Of a stretch of 64,000 nucleotides of DNA, positions 9,869 to 19,490 are shown piece by piece. Position 1 is the first letter of the stretch. Each line of letters begins with the position of its first letter. Source of the stretch: Fibrobacterota bacterium (lineage in GTDB: Bacteria; Fibrobacterota; Fibrobacteria; UBA11236); NCBI GenBank assembly GCA_947466585.1, contig CANIEU010000002.1, positions 1 to 64,000 on the forward strand. The letters run 5' to 3'. Under the pieces are notes generated by a model that searched no databases, was not told the DNA's origin, and worked only from the letters and a program-made list of their open reading frames with translations. A program made the translations under genes and the position numbers.

Positions 9869-11084
9869 ACGATAGGACGGATTTCAATTCTTTCAAAAAG
9901 AACGTGTTCTGTTCCTTCGTGCCGATCGTCACGCGACACCATTCCGGCAGCCCGAAACTCTTCAGCGCGCGAATGATCATACCGCGCTCCAGCAGGTCTT
10001 CGCAGAGGTCGATCGCCTGACAAGGCACCTTGAAGCAGATGAAATTGCCCTGCGTCGGCAAATAGGGGAGACCCAACTTTTTGAGTCCGGCTTCGATTTG
10101 CGCGCGCCCCTTCACGTTCACCGACAGCGACTTTTTCACGAAGGCTTTGTCGGTGAGCGCCGCTGAGGCGGCGGCTTGTACCACCAGGTTCACATTGAAG
10201 GGCGTCTTGACGCGCAGCGTTTCGCGCAGCAGACCCGAGTCGCCCATTCCGTAACCGAGGCGCAGTCCGGCGAGGCCGTACAGCTTGCTGAACGTGCGCG
10301 CCACCAGCAGGTTTGGGTAGGTGCGCATCAGCTCGACGCAGCGCGGATAGTCGGGTGCGGTCGCGTAATCGCCGTAGGCTTCGTCCACAACCAATAGGCA
10401 GGTGCGCGGGGTTTTCTTGAGCAGGGCGAGCAACTCGGCGTGCGTAAAATACGTGCCGGTCGGATTGTTGGGATTGCACAGAAACAGCATCTTCGGCTTC
10501 TGCGACAACGTTTTGGCGAAGCCCGCGAGGTCGTAGCGCAGGTCGCGCAGGGGAACCTTCACGATTTCGGCGCCCAGCACGCGTCCTGAGAACTCGTATT
10601 CGGAGAAGGTGTTCTCGGAGATCACCACCTTTTCACCGACCTTGACGAAGGCCAAGGCGATGTTGAGCAGGATTTCGTCGGAGCCATTTCCGACTACGAT
10701 GTTTTCGGTGGCGACTCCGCAGTGCGCGGCGATATCGCCCCGCAGCGCGCGGCTGGCGCCGTCGGGATACAATGAGGATTTCGCCAAGGCTTGAGTTGCT
10801 GCCTTGAGGGCCTTGGGACTGGTTCCGAGCGGGTTCTCGTTCGAACCCAGTTTGACGATGCGCTTCACCCCGTATTGTTCGCGCACTTCCTCGATGGAGC
10901 GCCCCGGAACATAGGGCTTGAGCGCCTGAATGGATGGGCGCGCGAGGGCGAGGATTTCGGCCTCGGTATAGGCGGAAACGCCCGAGGGAGGCAATACCGT
11001 GCGGGTTGCGGGGGTCTTGGCAACGGGCTTGTTCGGGGATTTCTTTGCGGACTTTTTCAAGGTCTTTGCGACGGGTTTTGGCAT
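9867..11084 (-). CDS. hisC: histidinol-phosphate aminotransferase with Lys/Pro-rich N-terminal extension
   Basis: KLGSNENPLGTSPKA, LCNPNNPTGTYF, VVDEAYGDY, ARTFSKLYGLAGLRLGY; N-term MPKPVAKTLKKSAKKSPNKPVAKTP. Confidence 0.9.
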   Translation of the reverse strand: MPKPVAKTLKKSAKKSPNKPVAKTPATRTVLPPSGVSAYTEAEILALARPSIQALKPYVPGRSIEEVREQYGVKRIVKLGSNENPLGTSPKALKAATQALAKSSLYPDGASRALRGDIAAHCGVATENIVVGNGSDEILLNIALAFVKVGEKVVISENTFSEYEFSGRVLGAEIVKVPLRDLRYDLAGFAKTLSQKPKMLFLCNPNNPTGTYFTHAELLALLKKTPRTCLLVVDEAYGDYATAPDYPRCVELMRTYPNLLVARTFSKLYGLAGLRLGYGMGDSGLLRETLRVKTPFNVNLVVQAAASAALTDKAFVKKSLSVNVKGRAQIEAGLKKLGLPYLPTQGNFICFKVPCQAIDLCEDLLERGMIIRALKSFGLPEWCRVTIGTKEQNTFFLKELKSVLS

Positions 11085-11205
11085 GGGTGAAAGATAGCGT
11101 ACGGCAGAGAGCTGACAACGAACGGACGCCACAGCCTCCCGGGCAGGGAGGGGCCCGCGCCGCACCTCGATCAAAATCCCCTTTATTCCTTGGGGTCCCA
11201 TTGTT

Positions 11206-11226
11206 ACGGGGCCTCCCCGTTTTTTA
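11206..11226 (+). terminator. terminator-like hairpin in the thrS leader (candidate attenuator)
   Basis: acgggg-cct-ccccgt followed by a T-run, about 48 nt upstream of the thrS GTG. Confidence 0.5.
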
Positions 11227-11273
11227 CCTTGGGCCCTCCTAAGAGGACTTTTGAGGAGCTATTGAGGAGTACC

Positions 11274-13235
11274 GTGGCCACTATTACCGTAACCCTGCCC
11301 GACGGCAAAACGCTGGAGCCCGAGCTCGGCGCGTCCGTTGGCGACATCGTCAAGTCCATCGGCATGGGCTTGTTCCGCGACTCCTTGGCCGCTTTCTGGA
11401 CCGATAAAAACGGGAACGGCGCCGAAGTCGACCTTTCCTTCCAGCCGACCGAATCCGGTTCGCTGAAGGTGATCACCTCCAAGAGCCCAGAAGCCGTGGA
11501 GATCATCCGGCATTCGACCGCGCACTTGATGGCGCATGCGGTGACCGAACTGTTCCCCGGCACGCAGCTGACCATCGGCCCCGTGATCGAAAACGGTTTC
11601 TATTACGACTTCGATTCGAAGCACGCGTTCACACCCGAAGATTTCGCCGCCATCGAAAAGCGCATGTCCGAACTCGCCTCGCAGGATATTCCCGTGGTGC
11701 GTTCCGAAATGACCCGCCTCGATGCGATCAAGCATTATCAGGACCCCGCGCACCTCGAGCCGTACAAGGTCGAGCTCATGGAAGGCTGGGACAGCGAGAC
11801 CGTCAGCTTCTATACGCAGGGCAGCTTCTCCGATTTGTGCCGCGGCCCGCACGTGCCGTCCACCGGCAAGCTTAAGCACTTCAAATTGCTGTCCGTCGCG
11901 GGCGCCTACTGGCGCGGCGATGTGAAACGCCCCATGCTGCAGCGCGTGTACGCCACCGCCTTCCGCACCAAGGAAGAGCTGGAAGCGCACCTGTTCCAGC
12001 TCGAAGAGGCGAAGCGCCGCGATCACCGCCGTCTGGGCCGCGAACTGGATTACTTCCACATCGACGAGAACTCGCCGGGCATGATTTTCTGGCACGCGCG
12101 CGGCTGGAAGTTGTATTCCAATTTGATCGAGTACCTGCGTAAAAAACTCGACCGGAACGGGTACCAGGAAGTCCGCACTCCAGAAGTGGTCGACATCGGT
12201 TTGTACACCAAGTCGGGTCACGTCACGAATTACTCCGCGAACATGTTCCTCACGCAGAGCGAGAACCGCGAGTACGTGATCAAGCCCATGAACTGCCCGT
12301 GCCACGTGGAAATTTTCAAGCAGGGCTTGAAGAGCTTTCGCGATCTGCCGCTGCGCGTGGCGGAGTTCGGCAAGTGCCACCGCAACGAGCTCGCGGGCAC
12401 GATGCACGGCCTTATGCGTGTGCGCGGCTTCACGCAAGACGATGCGCATATCTTCTGCACCGAAGACCAGGTCGCCGACGAAGTCGCCTCCTTCTGCGGC
12501 ATGCTGTGGGACGTGTATGCGGACTTCGGATTCACCGACATCATCGTGAAACTCGCCGACCGGCCTCCCCAGCGCGTGGGCAGCGACGAAGCGTGGGACA
12601 AGGCTGAAGCGGCGCTCCACGAGGCCTGCAAAAAGGCTGGCATCGCTTACGAGATGAACTCGGGCGACGGCGCCTTCTACGGTCCGAAGTTGGAGTTTAC
12701 CCTCCGCGACAGCCTCGGCCGCCACTGGCAGTGCGGGACCATCCAGGTCGATTACAACCTGCCGACCCTCCTCGGCGCCGAATATGTGGGCTCCGATTCG
12801 GGTCGTCACCATCCGGTGATGCTGCACCGCGCTATTTTCGGGTCGCTCGAGCGCTTCATCGGCATTCTGATCGAGCACTTCGCCGGCGACCTGCCCTTCT
12901 GGATCAACCCCCAGCAGGTGCGGATATTGCCCGTTTCCGAGAAATTCGTGGACTTTTGCCGCGGACTCGAAGGGCAAATCCGCGATGCGGGCTTCTCTTG
13001 CGAGACCGATATCCGCAACGAAAAAATCGGGTTCAAGATCCGCGAAGGTGAGAAGGACAAGGTTCCTTACCTGCTGATTGTGGGCGAAAAAGAGGTAGAA
13101 GCGCGCACCGTTTCGGTCCGTCAGCGCAAAGTCGGCGACCTTGGAAGCTTTACTTTGGCCGACCTTTTGGAAAAGTTTAAATTTGAGAGTTCAAACCGCG
13201 GCCGGGGGAATTCTCCCGCGAATCCGGCGGAGTAG
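11274..13235 (+). CDS. thrS: threonyl-tRNA synthetase
   Basis: TGS domain, HSTAHLMAHAV, CPCHVEIFK, HRNELAGTMHGLMRVRGFTQDDAHIFC. GTG start 11274 with gaggag RBS. Confidence 0.96.
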   Translation: MATITVTLPDGKTLEPELGASVGDIVKSIGMGLFRDSLAAFWTDKNGNGAEVDLSFQPTESGSLKVITSKSPEAVEIIRHSTAHLMAHAVTELFPGTQLTIGPVIENGFYYDFDSKHAFTPEDFAAIEKRMSELASQDIPVVRSEMTRLDAIKHYQDPAHLEPYKVELMEGWDSETVSFYTQGSFSDLCRGPHVPSTGKLKHFKLLSVAGAYWRGDVKRPMLQRVYATAFRTKEELEAHLFQLEEAKRRDHRRLGRELDYFHIDENSPGMIFWHARGWKLYSNLIEYLRKKLDRNGYQEVRTPEVVDIGLYTKSGHVTNYSANMFLTQSENREYVIKPMNCPCHVEIFKQGLKSFRDLPLRVAEFGKCHRNELAGTMHGLMRVRGFTQDDAHIFCTEDQVADEVASFCGMLWDVYADFGFTDIIVKLADRPPQRVGSDEAWDKAEAALHEACKKAGIAYEMNSGDGAFYGPKLEFTLRDSLGRHWQCGTIQVDYNLPTLLGAEYVGSDSGRHHPVMLHRAIFGSLERFIGILIEHFAGDLPFWINPQQVRILPVSEKFVDFCRGLEGQIRDAGFSCETDIRNEKIGFKIREGEKDKVPYLLIVGEKEVEARTVSVRQRKVGDLGSFTLADLLEKFKFESSNRGRGNSPANPAE

Positions 13236-13291
13236 TCACCCGGGCGTAATTTCAGTTTCATCCAACTGTAGCGCCCCCTGAAAGGACGAGT

Positions 13292-13975
13292 TTGCAAAGA
13301 CCGAGACGTTCATTTTTTGTTCCTCCCAAGGAAACGATTCGCATTAACGAGTACATCCGGGTTCCCGAGATCCGCGTGGTGGACTCCGACGGTTCCGCAC
13401 TCGGTATCATTCCCGTCCAGCAGGCCCTAGAAAAAGCCAGGGAACGGGGCCTCGACCTCGTCGAAGTCTCTCCCACGGCGAACCCTCCGGTCTGCCGAAT
13501 CATGGATTTTGGCAAGTACAAGTACGAAATCCAGAAAAAACAGAAGGTTTCGAAGGCCAAGCAGCATATTATCAAGATCAAGGAAATCAAGTTTCACCCC
13601 AAAACCGGTGAAAATGACTACAATTACCGCCTCGTTCAGGCCAAGGAGTTCCTCGAAAAGGGCTACAAGGTCAAGGCGACGGTGGTGTTTCGTGGCCGTG
13701 AAATGGCTCACATCGAGTATGGTTCCCGCTGGCTGAAGAAGATGGTGGTGGACCTCGAAGGTGTGGGAAGTCCGGAAACGAATTCCATTCAGGAAGGTCG
13801 CAACGTCACGATGATTTTCGCGCAGGCCAAGTCTGCGATAAAGCCCGTGGTAAAGGCCAAGAAGCCTGAAACAAAAACTGAAGTGTCGAAACCGGCCGCC
13901 GCAACGACAGTCGCAGCGGCCCCGGTCACAACGGCACCGTCCGAAGTCGCTCCGGCGGCTCCGGCCGCAAGCTGA
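13292..13975 (+). CDS. infC: translation initiation factor IF-3, TTG start, with Ala/Pro/Lys-rich C-terminal extension
   Basis: RINEYIRVPEIRVVDSDG..ALGIIPVQQALEKARERGLDLVEVSPTANPPVCRIMDFGKYKYE; tail KPVVKAKKPETKTEVSKPAAATTVAAAPVTT. Confidence 0.95.
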   Translation: MQRPRRSFFVPPKETIRINEYIRVPEIRVVDSDGSALGIIPVQQALEKARERGLDLVEVSPTANPPVCRIMDFGKYKYEIQKKQKVSKAKQHIIKIKEIKFHPKTGENDYNYRLVQAKEFLEKGYKVKATVVFRGREMAHIEYGSRWLKKMVVDLEGVGSPETNSIQEGRNVTMIFAQAKSAIKPVVKAKKPETKTEVSKPAAATTVAAAPVTTAPSEVAPAAPAAS

Positions 13976-13999
13976 AATCGAAAGAACAGGAAGAGTATC

Positions 14000-14197
14000 A
14001 TGCCGAAGATGAAAACCCACAGCGGCGCCAAGAAGCGCTTCAAGGTGACGGCCAACGGGAAGGTCAAGCACAAGGCCTCCGGCAAGAACCATATCAATGC
14101 GAAGCTTTCGCCCGAGCGCCGCAACCGCCTCGGCGGCGCGCAGTACGTGGGTCCGGCTTTCGAACAAAAAATGAAGCGTCTGCTGCGCGTCGCCTAA
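14000..14197 (+). CDS. rpmI: 50S ribosomal protein L35
   Basis: [25 protein letters not shown]. Confidence 0.97.
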   Translation: MPKMKTHSGAKKRFKVTANGKVKHKASGKNHINAKLSPERRNRLGGAQYVGPAFEQKMKRLLRVA

Positions 14198-14227
14198 CGA
14201 CGAGCGCAACACCTAAGGAGAACGTCA

Positions 14228-14572
14228 ATGCCCAGAAGCACATACCGCGTCCCGGCTCGCGCCCGCCGCAAAAAAATTCTCGACCTGGCCAAGGGTTACT
14301 ACGGCCGTCGCAAGTCCAACTTCAAGCTCGCGAAGGAAGCCGTCGATCACGCCGGCCAGTATTCCTACGCGCACCGCAAAGACAAGAAGGGCGACTTCCG
14401 CTCCTTGTGGACGATCCGCATCAACGCCGCCGCGCGTGAACTCGGAACGACCTATTCCAAGCTGATCGCCAACCTGAAGAAGGCCGGCATCGAGCTGGAT
14501 CGTAAGATCCTCGCCGACCTCGCTTTCTCGGATGCAGCCGCGTTCGCGAAGGTTGTAGAAGCCGCCAAGTAG
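14228..14572 (+). CDS. rplT: 50S ribosomal protein L20
   Basis: [30 protein letters not shown]... Confidence 0.97.
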   Translation: MPRSTYRVPARARRKKILDLAKGYYGRRKSNFKLAKEAVDHAGQYSYAHRKDKKGDFRSLWTIRINAAARELGTTYSKLIANLKKAGIELDRKILADLAFSDAAAFAKVVEAAK

Positions 14573-14591
14573 GGCGCGTTCTTTGACTTTT

Positions 14592-14623
14592 AAAAGGCGC
14601 CCTTAACCGGGGCGCTTTTTTTG
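14592..14623 (+). terminator. intrinsic terminator after rplT
   Basis: aaaggcgccc-ttaacc-ggggcgctttttttgttt. Confidence 0.8.
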
Positions 14624-14748
14624 TTTCCGGAATTCCGGATCGGAGTATCCGGAGGCGGCATGCATTCGGGCCCCGATTTCTAACGTTCACGACCGTTACC
14701 GCCATCGCGAAACGCGCTTTTGAGAATCAGCCACCGACACGGGACAAC

Positions 14749-15789
14749 ATGGACTCGAACAACGTCAACCAAGATCTCGAATCCCTGAAAATCCGCCTGC
14801 TGGCGGATCTCGACACCTGCGACCAGGGCGGGGGAGACGGGCTTGAAGAGCTCAAGGTGCGCTACCTCGGCAAAAAAGGCGAGATCTACGGCCTGATGCG
14901 CGGCATGGGCGCCTTACCCGCCGATCAGCGCCCCGCCTTCGGGCAAATGGTGAACACCTTGCGCGACCTGGCCGAAGAGCGCTTCGCCGTTTTGGAATCG
15001 CGCGCAGCAGAACAGGCGATCGCGGCGAAACTTTCCGCCAGCACGGTCGATCCCACCTTGCCCGGCACGCGCAGCGAGCTGGGGCATCTGCATCCGCTCA
15101 CGGTGGTGCGCGACGATACCATCGACTTCTTCCGCGGCATGGGTTTCGAACTCGCCGAAGCGCCCGAGGTCGATCACGAGTGGTACAACTTTGAGGCGCT
15201 CAACATTCCGCCCGAGCACCCGGCGCGCGATATGCACGACACGTTCTATGTGGACGAGGGCGTGGTGATGCGCACGCACACCTCCAACGTGCAGGTGCAC
15301 TACCTGCTCGGACACGAGCCTGGCCCTGTGCGCATGCTCGCGCCCGGTTGCGTATACCGCGTCGATAACGACGCATCGCACGCGCCCATGTTCCAACAAG
15401 TGGAATGCCTGGTCATCGACGAGAACATCTCCTTCTCGCACCTCAAGGGCGTGATGCTGTTGTGGGCCGAGCACGTGTTCGGCAAAGGCACCAAACTGCG
15501 GGTGCGACCCAGTTACTTCCCCTTCACGGAGCCTTCCGCCGAGGTGGACGTTTCCTGCTCGCTTTGCGGCGGCGCGGGGTGCCGACTGTGCAAGCACACC
15601 GGCTGGATCGAGGTCGGCGGCTGCGGCAGCGTGGACCCGGCGGTTTTGACCCAGGTGGGCTGGGACCCGGAACGCTGGACGGGTTTCGCGTTCGGCTTCG
15701 GCATCGACCGCATCGCCCTGCTCAAGTACGGCATCCCGAACATCGGGTTGCTGACGCGCAACGAGGCCGGTTTCCTCCGTCAGTTTTAA
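14749..15789 (+). CDS. pheS: phenylalanyl-tRNA synthetase alpha subunit
   Basis: HLHPLTVVRDDTIDFFRGMGFE, VMRTHTSNVQVHYL, GFAFGFGIDRIALLKYGI. Confidence 0.96.
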   Translation: MDSNNVNQDLESLKIRLLADLDTCDQGGGDGLEELKVRYLGKKGEIYGLMRGMGALPADQRPAFGQMVNTLRDLAEERFAVLESRAAEQAIAAKLSASTVDPTLPGTRSELGHLHPLTVVRDDTIDFFRGMGFELAEAPEVDHEWYNFEALNIPPEHPARDMHDTFYVDEGVVMRTHTSNVQVHYLLGHEPGPVRMLAPGCVYRVDNDASHAPMFQQVECLVIDENISFSHLKGVMLLWAEHVFGKGTKLRVRPSYFPFTEPSAEVDVSCSLCGGAGCRLCKHTGWIEVGGCGSVDPAVLTQVGWDPERWTGFAFGFGIDRIALLKYGIPNIGLLTRNEAGFLRQF

Positions 15790-15792
15790 CAA

Positions 15793-15908
15793 AATGAGAA
15801 ATGATGAATGAGAAATGAGAAAATGAACGTCGTCCCTAACGTTGGAGGCTTGTCCCCAAGCAAGGGTGGTTACGCTCTTTCCTCATTTCTCATTCATCAT
15901 TTCTCATT
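15793..15908. repeat. heptanucleotide-period inverted repeat (AATGAGA/AATGATG) between pheS and pheT
   Basis: Left arm 15793-15819 aatgagaaatgatgaatgagaaatgag; right arm 15882-15908 is its exact 27-nt reverse complement. Confidence 0.85.
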
Positions 15909-15931
15909 CGAATTATAAGGGTTTCCACAGA

Positions 15932-18361
15932 ATGCTTCTTTCCCTCTCCTGGTTGAAACGCTACACCGATCTTCCGGACGACGCGTCCGAGATCTCGGCC
16001 GCGCTGACGTCCCTCGGTTTCGAGGTCGAAGCGGTGCAGGTTCGCGGCACGGGCATCGAAGGTGTGGTAGTCGGCGAAGTACGCGCCTGTGCAAAGCATC
16101 CCGAGGCCGACAAGCTGAGCGTATGTCGTGTGTTCGACGGCGTGGAAGAAGTTCCGGTCGTGTGCGGCGCACCCAATGTGGCCGCGGGTCAAAAGGTGCT
16201 GTTCGCGCGAGTGGGCGCGGTGCTGCCCGGCGACTTCAAGATCAAGAAAGCCAATTTGCGCGGGCAGGAATCCTTCGGCATGATTTGCGCCGAGGATGAG
16301 CTCGGACTCGGTGAGTCGCATGATGGCATCCTCGTTTTGTCCGCGTCCTCCGTGCCCGGCACGACACTTCAAGAAATCCCCGGCCTGTGCGACACGACCT
16401 TTGAAATCAGCGTCACCCCGAATCGTCCCGACGCGCTCGGGCATCTGGGTGTGGCCCGCGAACTCGCGGCGCGTTTCGGAAAGGAACTCCGCTTACCGGA
16501 ACTCCCGCTCGCCGAATCCGGCGCCGCCGCAGAGAGCTTCGTGACCATGAAGGTCGAAGACGCCGCGTCCACACCTCGCTATATCGGACGTGTGATCAAC
16601 GGCGTAAAGGTGGGGCCGAGCCCCGAATGGCTGGTACACGCGCTGAAATCCATCGGCAAAAAGTCCATCAACAATGTGGTGGACTGCACGAATTTCGCAT
16701 TGATGGAATGGGGCCAGCCCTCGCATGCCTTCGACCTCGACACGCTGGCGGGTAAAACTGTCGTCGTACGCAAGGCCACGGCGGGTGAATCCCTCGTGAC
16801 TCTCGATGGCGAGACGCGCACGCTCAAGGCCGCCGACTTCGTGATTGCGGACGCCGAAAAGGCGCTCGTGCTCGCGGGGGTTATGGGCGGCACGGTGAGC
16901 GGCGTCACCGAGAAAACCGTCAACGTGTTTCTCGAAGTGGCCTATTTCGATCCGCGTGCCGTGCGCGCGCAAGCGCGTCGTCACACATTGTCCAGCGACT
17001 CGTCGCATCGCTTCGAACGCGGCGTCGATCCGCTGGTCACCGCGCGTGTATCGGATTATCTCGCCGCATTGATCGCATCCACCTGCGGTGGTTCGGTCGC
17101 AACGGGACGTCTGGAATTCACCGCAGATCTCCATCCGGTGACTCCCCGTGTGGTGTCTCTGCGCCCCGCACGCGCCGCTAAGCTGCTCGGCGTACCGCTT
17201 GATGCCGCGCGTGTGAAAAGCCTACTGGAAGGGCTTGAAGTGCGCTTCGTCGAAGAGGACGGTGATACCTTGCGTTTCGCCATCCCCGGTTTCCGCAACG
17301 ACCTTGAACGCGAGGTCGACCTGATCGAGGAATTGGCCCGCCGTCTCGATTACAACACCATTCCCGCCGTGCTTCCGGCGTTGCCGCTCAAGCCGGTGGA
17401 TCTGCCGCCGGCCGAAGAGCAGGCGCGCGCGCTCCGCGGTACCCTGCGCGATCTCGGTCTCAGCGAAGCTCTCTCGCTGCGCTTTATGTCCAAGCGCGCG
17501 CTCGGGAACCTGAACCTCGCCCCCGAAGATTCCCGAAACGATTTTGTCCCGCTCAAGAACCCGATCTCTGAAGAATGGGAACTTTTGCCGACGACCCCGC
17601 TTCCCGCGCTCTTGCATGCGCTCGAACGCAATCAGAACATGCAAGAACACGACGTACGCCTCTTCGAAATCGGCCGCGCCTTTTATCGCGCCGAGAAGAC
17701 TGGCCCGCGATCGACGGGTGTGCGCGAAGAGCCCGTGCTCGGCATCGCGCTGATGGGGGAGTGGAAGGAAAGCTCTTGGAGCGCTCGAAAACAGCCGGTG
17801 GATTTCACCCGTCTCAAAGGTGTGGTCGAAAACATGCTGGAACGTGTGCGCGTCGACCTGGAATGGGTCGCCGGTGTCGGTTCCAAAGCGGGATTTTTGC
17901 ATCCGATCGAGTCCGCGACCCTGGTTGATCCCGTGTCTGGTGACGTGGTGGGCGTGCTCGGGACGTTGCATCCCAAGGTGCAGGCCGCCTTTGGATTGAA
18001 GCTGCCCGTGGTCGTTGCCGAAATCTACCCGCTCGCCTTGCTTACCGCTCCGCATCGCCCGCTCAAATTTCAGGCTTATGCGACGCATCCTGCCAGCGCG
18101 CGCGACGTCAACCTCGTGGTGGGTGAAGCCATGCGTCACGGTGACCTGTTGGCCGTCGTTCCGAAGAACGTTGCGTATTTGAACGCGACGCGTCTCAACA
18201 GCGTGTATCGCGGCAAGGGTGTTCCCGAGGGCCACAAGGCCTTGCATTACACCTTTACCTATCGTCACATGGAGCGGGCGCTGACCGACGAAGAAGTCGG
18301 AACCTCGCACGCGCAAGTCACGGCCGCTCTCGCAGCGGCGGACGGCGTGGTGATTAAGTAA
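15932..18361 (+). CDS. pheT: phenylalanyl-tRNA synthetase beta subunit
   Basis: MLLSLSWLKRYTDLPDDASEIS..., tRNA-bind, B5, and FDX-ACB C-terminus; start moved to 15932. Confidence 0.95.
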   Translation: MLLSLSWLKRYTDLPDDASEISAALTSLGFEVEAVQVRGTGIEGVVVGEVRACAKHPEADKLSVCRVFDGVEEVPVVCGAPNVAAGQKVLFARVGAVLPGDFKIKKANLRGQESFGMICAEDELGLGESHDGILVLSASSVPGTTLQEIPGLCDTTFEISVTPNRPDALGHLGVARELAARFGKELRLPELPLAESGAAAESFVTMKVEDAASTPRYIGRVINGVKVGPSPEWLVHALKSIGKKSINNVVDCTNFALMEWGQPSHAFDLDTLAGKTVVVRKATAGESLVTLDGETRTLKAADFVIADAEKALVLAGVMGGTVSGVTEKTVNVFLEVAYFDPRAVRAQARRHTLSSDSSHRFERGVDPLVTARVSDYLAALIASTCGGSVATGRLEFTADLHPVTPRVVSLRPARAAKLLGVPLDAARVKSLLEGLEVRFVEEDGDTLRFAIPGFRNDLEREVDLIEELARRLDYNTIPAVLPALPLKPVDLPPAEEQARALRGTLRDLGLSEALSLRFMSKRALGNLNLAPEDSRNDFVPLKNPISEEWELLPTTPLPALLHALERNQNMQEHDVRLFEIGRAFYRAEKTGPRSTGVREEPVLGIALMGEWKESSWSARKQPVDFTRLKGVVENMLERVRVDLEWVAGVGSKAGFLHPIESATLVDPVSGDVVGVLGTLHPKVQAAFGLKLPVVVAEIYPLALLTAPHRPLKFQAYATHPASARDVNLVVGEAMRHGDLLAVVPKNVAYLNATRLNSVYRGKGVPEGHKALHYTFTYRHMERALTDEEVGTSHAQVTAALAAADGVVIK

Positions 18362-18369
18362 GAAGTGGG

Positions 18370-18455
18370 CAGCTTACAGCGAACAGCGGACAGCCAAGCA
18401 AATGTGGTTTCTCGATTGTGTTTTTGCTGTTCGCTGTAAGCTGTCCGCTGTAGGC
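18370..18455. repeat. heptanucleotide-period inverted repeat (CAGCTTA/CAGCGAA/CAGCGGA)
   Basis: cagctta-cagcgaa-cagcgga-cagccaa at 18370-18397; 18370-18387 matches the reverse complement of 18425-18442 over 18 nt. Confidence 0.75.
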
Positions 18456-18464
18456 TAAAAACGT

Positions 18465-18668
18465 GTGTCCACAGGGAGATTCTCCGTGCTACTCATGATC
18501 CTTGGCATTCTCTGGCACATTTTTCCCGTGACCTCGATGCTTCTGCTGGCACCCTACGGCAAGAAGTGGGAAGGGTTTTACATCTCGCTGTTCTTCGGTC
18601 CCGTCGGACTGATCGCCGTGGTGCTGATGCGCAAGAAACTCGAAGCGGAGCGGTTGGAGGCGATGTAA
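18465..18668 (+). CDS. small membrane protein, 67 aa
   Basis: GTG start, two hydrophobic segments. Confidence 0.5.
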   Translation: MSTGRFSVLLMILGILWHIFPVTSMLLLAPYGKKWEGFYISLFFGPVGLIAVVLMRKKLEAERLEAM

Positions 18669-18737
18669 ATTTCTCCTCATCCACGTGTCCGGATCGCATC
18701 GGTTCGGACCCATACACCCTTAGGAGCCCCGCACATC

Positions 18738-19037
18738 ATGGAAGCCGCCGTATTCGAAGCCCTCGCCCAAAAAGTGGAACAAGCCGTCTCGCGCATCGAA
18801 AGCCTCAAGCAGGAACGCGATGGTTTGCTGACGGATCTGAGCGGCGTTCGGGAAGAGCTGGAAGCGGCCACCCAACGTGCGGCCGGTCTGCAAGGTGAAT
18901 TCACCGAAAAGCTTAGCGAAAAGGATGCGGAAATCGAATCGCTCCGCGCCGAACTGAACCAGCGTTCCGAGAACCTGACCCAAGCGGGCGACCGCGTGCG
19001 GGAATTGGTTTCGCGTCTCGACGCCGTTCTCGTTTAA
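18738..19037 (+). CDS. short coiled-coil protein, ZapB-like
   Basis: 99-aa coiled coil directly upstream of zapA; assignment by size and context. Confidence 0.5.
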   Translation: MEAAVFEALAQKVEQAVSRIESLKQERDGLLTDLSGVREELEAATQRAAGLQGEFTEKLSEKDAEIESLRAELNQRSENLTQAGDRVRELVSRLDAVLV

Positions 19038-19070
19038 CAAGGTTGATGCCGATATTCCGAAAGGACGCGC

Positions 19071-19451
19071 ATGACAACAAAACACGCCGATTCCGGGTCT
19101 CCCGAGCACGCCAAAAAGGCTGAAAATATGGCTTCCTCGCAGCCTTCCGGCGGTGAGGTGTATTCCACCAAGGTTACGGTGTGCGGCGAAACCGTTCAAT
19201 TGCGTACCGATCAACCCCCCGAGGTCGTGCAGCGGCTGGCGGCGTATATTAACCTTAAGGTCAAGCAGGCGGGCGGTGCGCCCGGCCTCGCCGCCGAAAA
19301 CCTCCGGGTGCTGGCTCTGGCCTCACTCGGAGTCGCAGGCGAGTTGTTCGAAGCCAACGCCAAACTGGAGGAGCAGAAAACATCGAATTCCCGCATGCTC
19401 GCCAAGGCCCAATCCCTCAACGAATCTCTGGATCGCGCGCTCGCACACTAG
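19071..19451 (+). CDS. zapA: cell division protein ZapA
   Basis: KVTVCGETVQLRTDQPPEVVQRLAAYINLKVKQ...LRVLALASLGVAGELFEA. Confidence 0.8.
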   Translation: MTTKHADSGSPEHAKKAENMASSQPSGGEVYSTKVTVCGETVQLRTDQPPEVVQRLAAYINLKVKQAGGAPGLAAENLRVLALASLGVAGELFEANAKLEEQKTSNSRMLAKAQSLNESLDRALAH

Positions 19452-19490
19452 CGCATTAAGTCCGGGCAACCGTTCGCAGGGGAGTAAAAA

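Noticed and set aside
11120-11230. T-box riboswitch for thrS (agggaggggcccgcg resembles AGGGUGGNACCGCG)
   Set aside because: Match requires an insertion and a mismatch, the leader is short, and no specifier stem was identified.
11259-12977. 572-aa ORF antisense to thrS
   Set aside because: Frame shadow in high-GC coding DNA; the thrS frame has unmistakable motifs.
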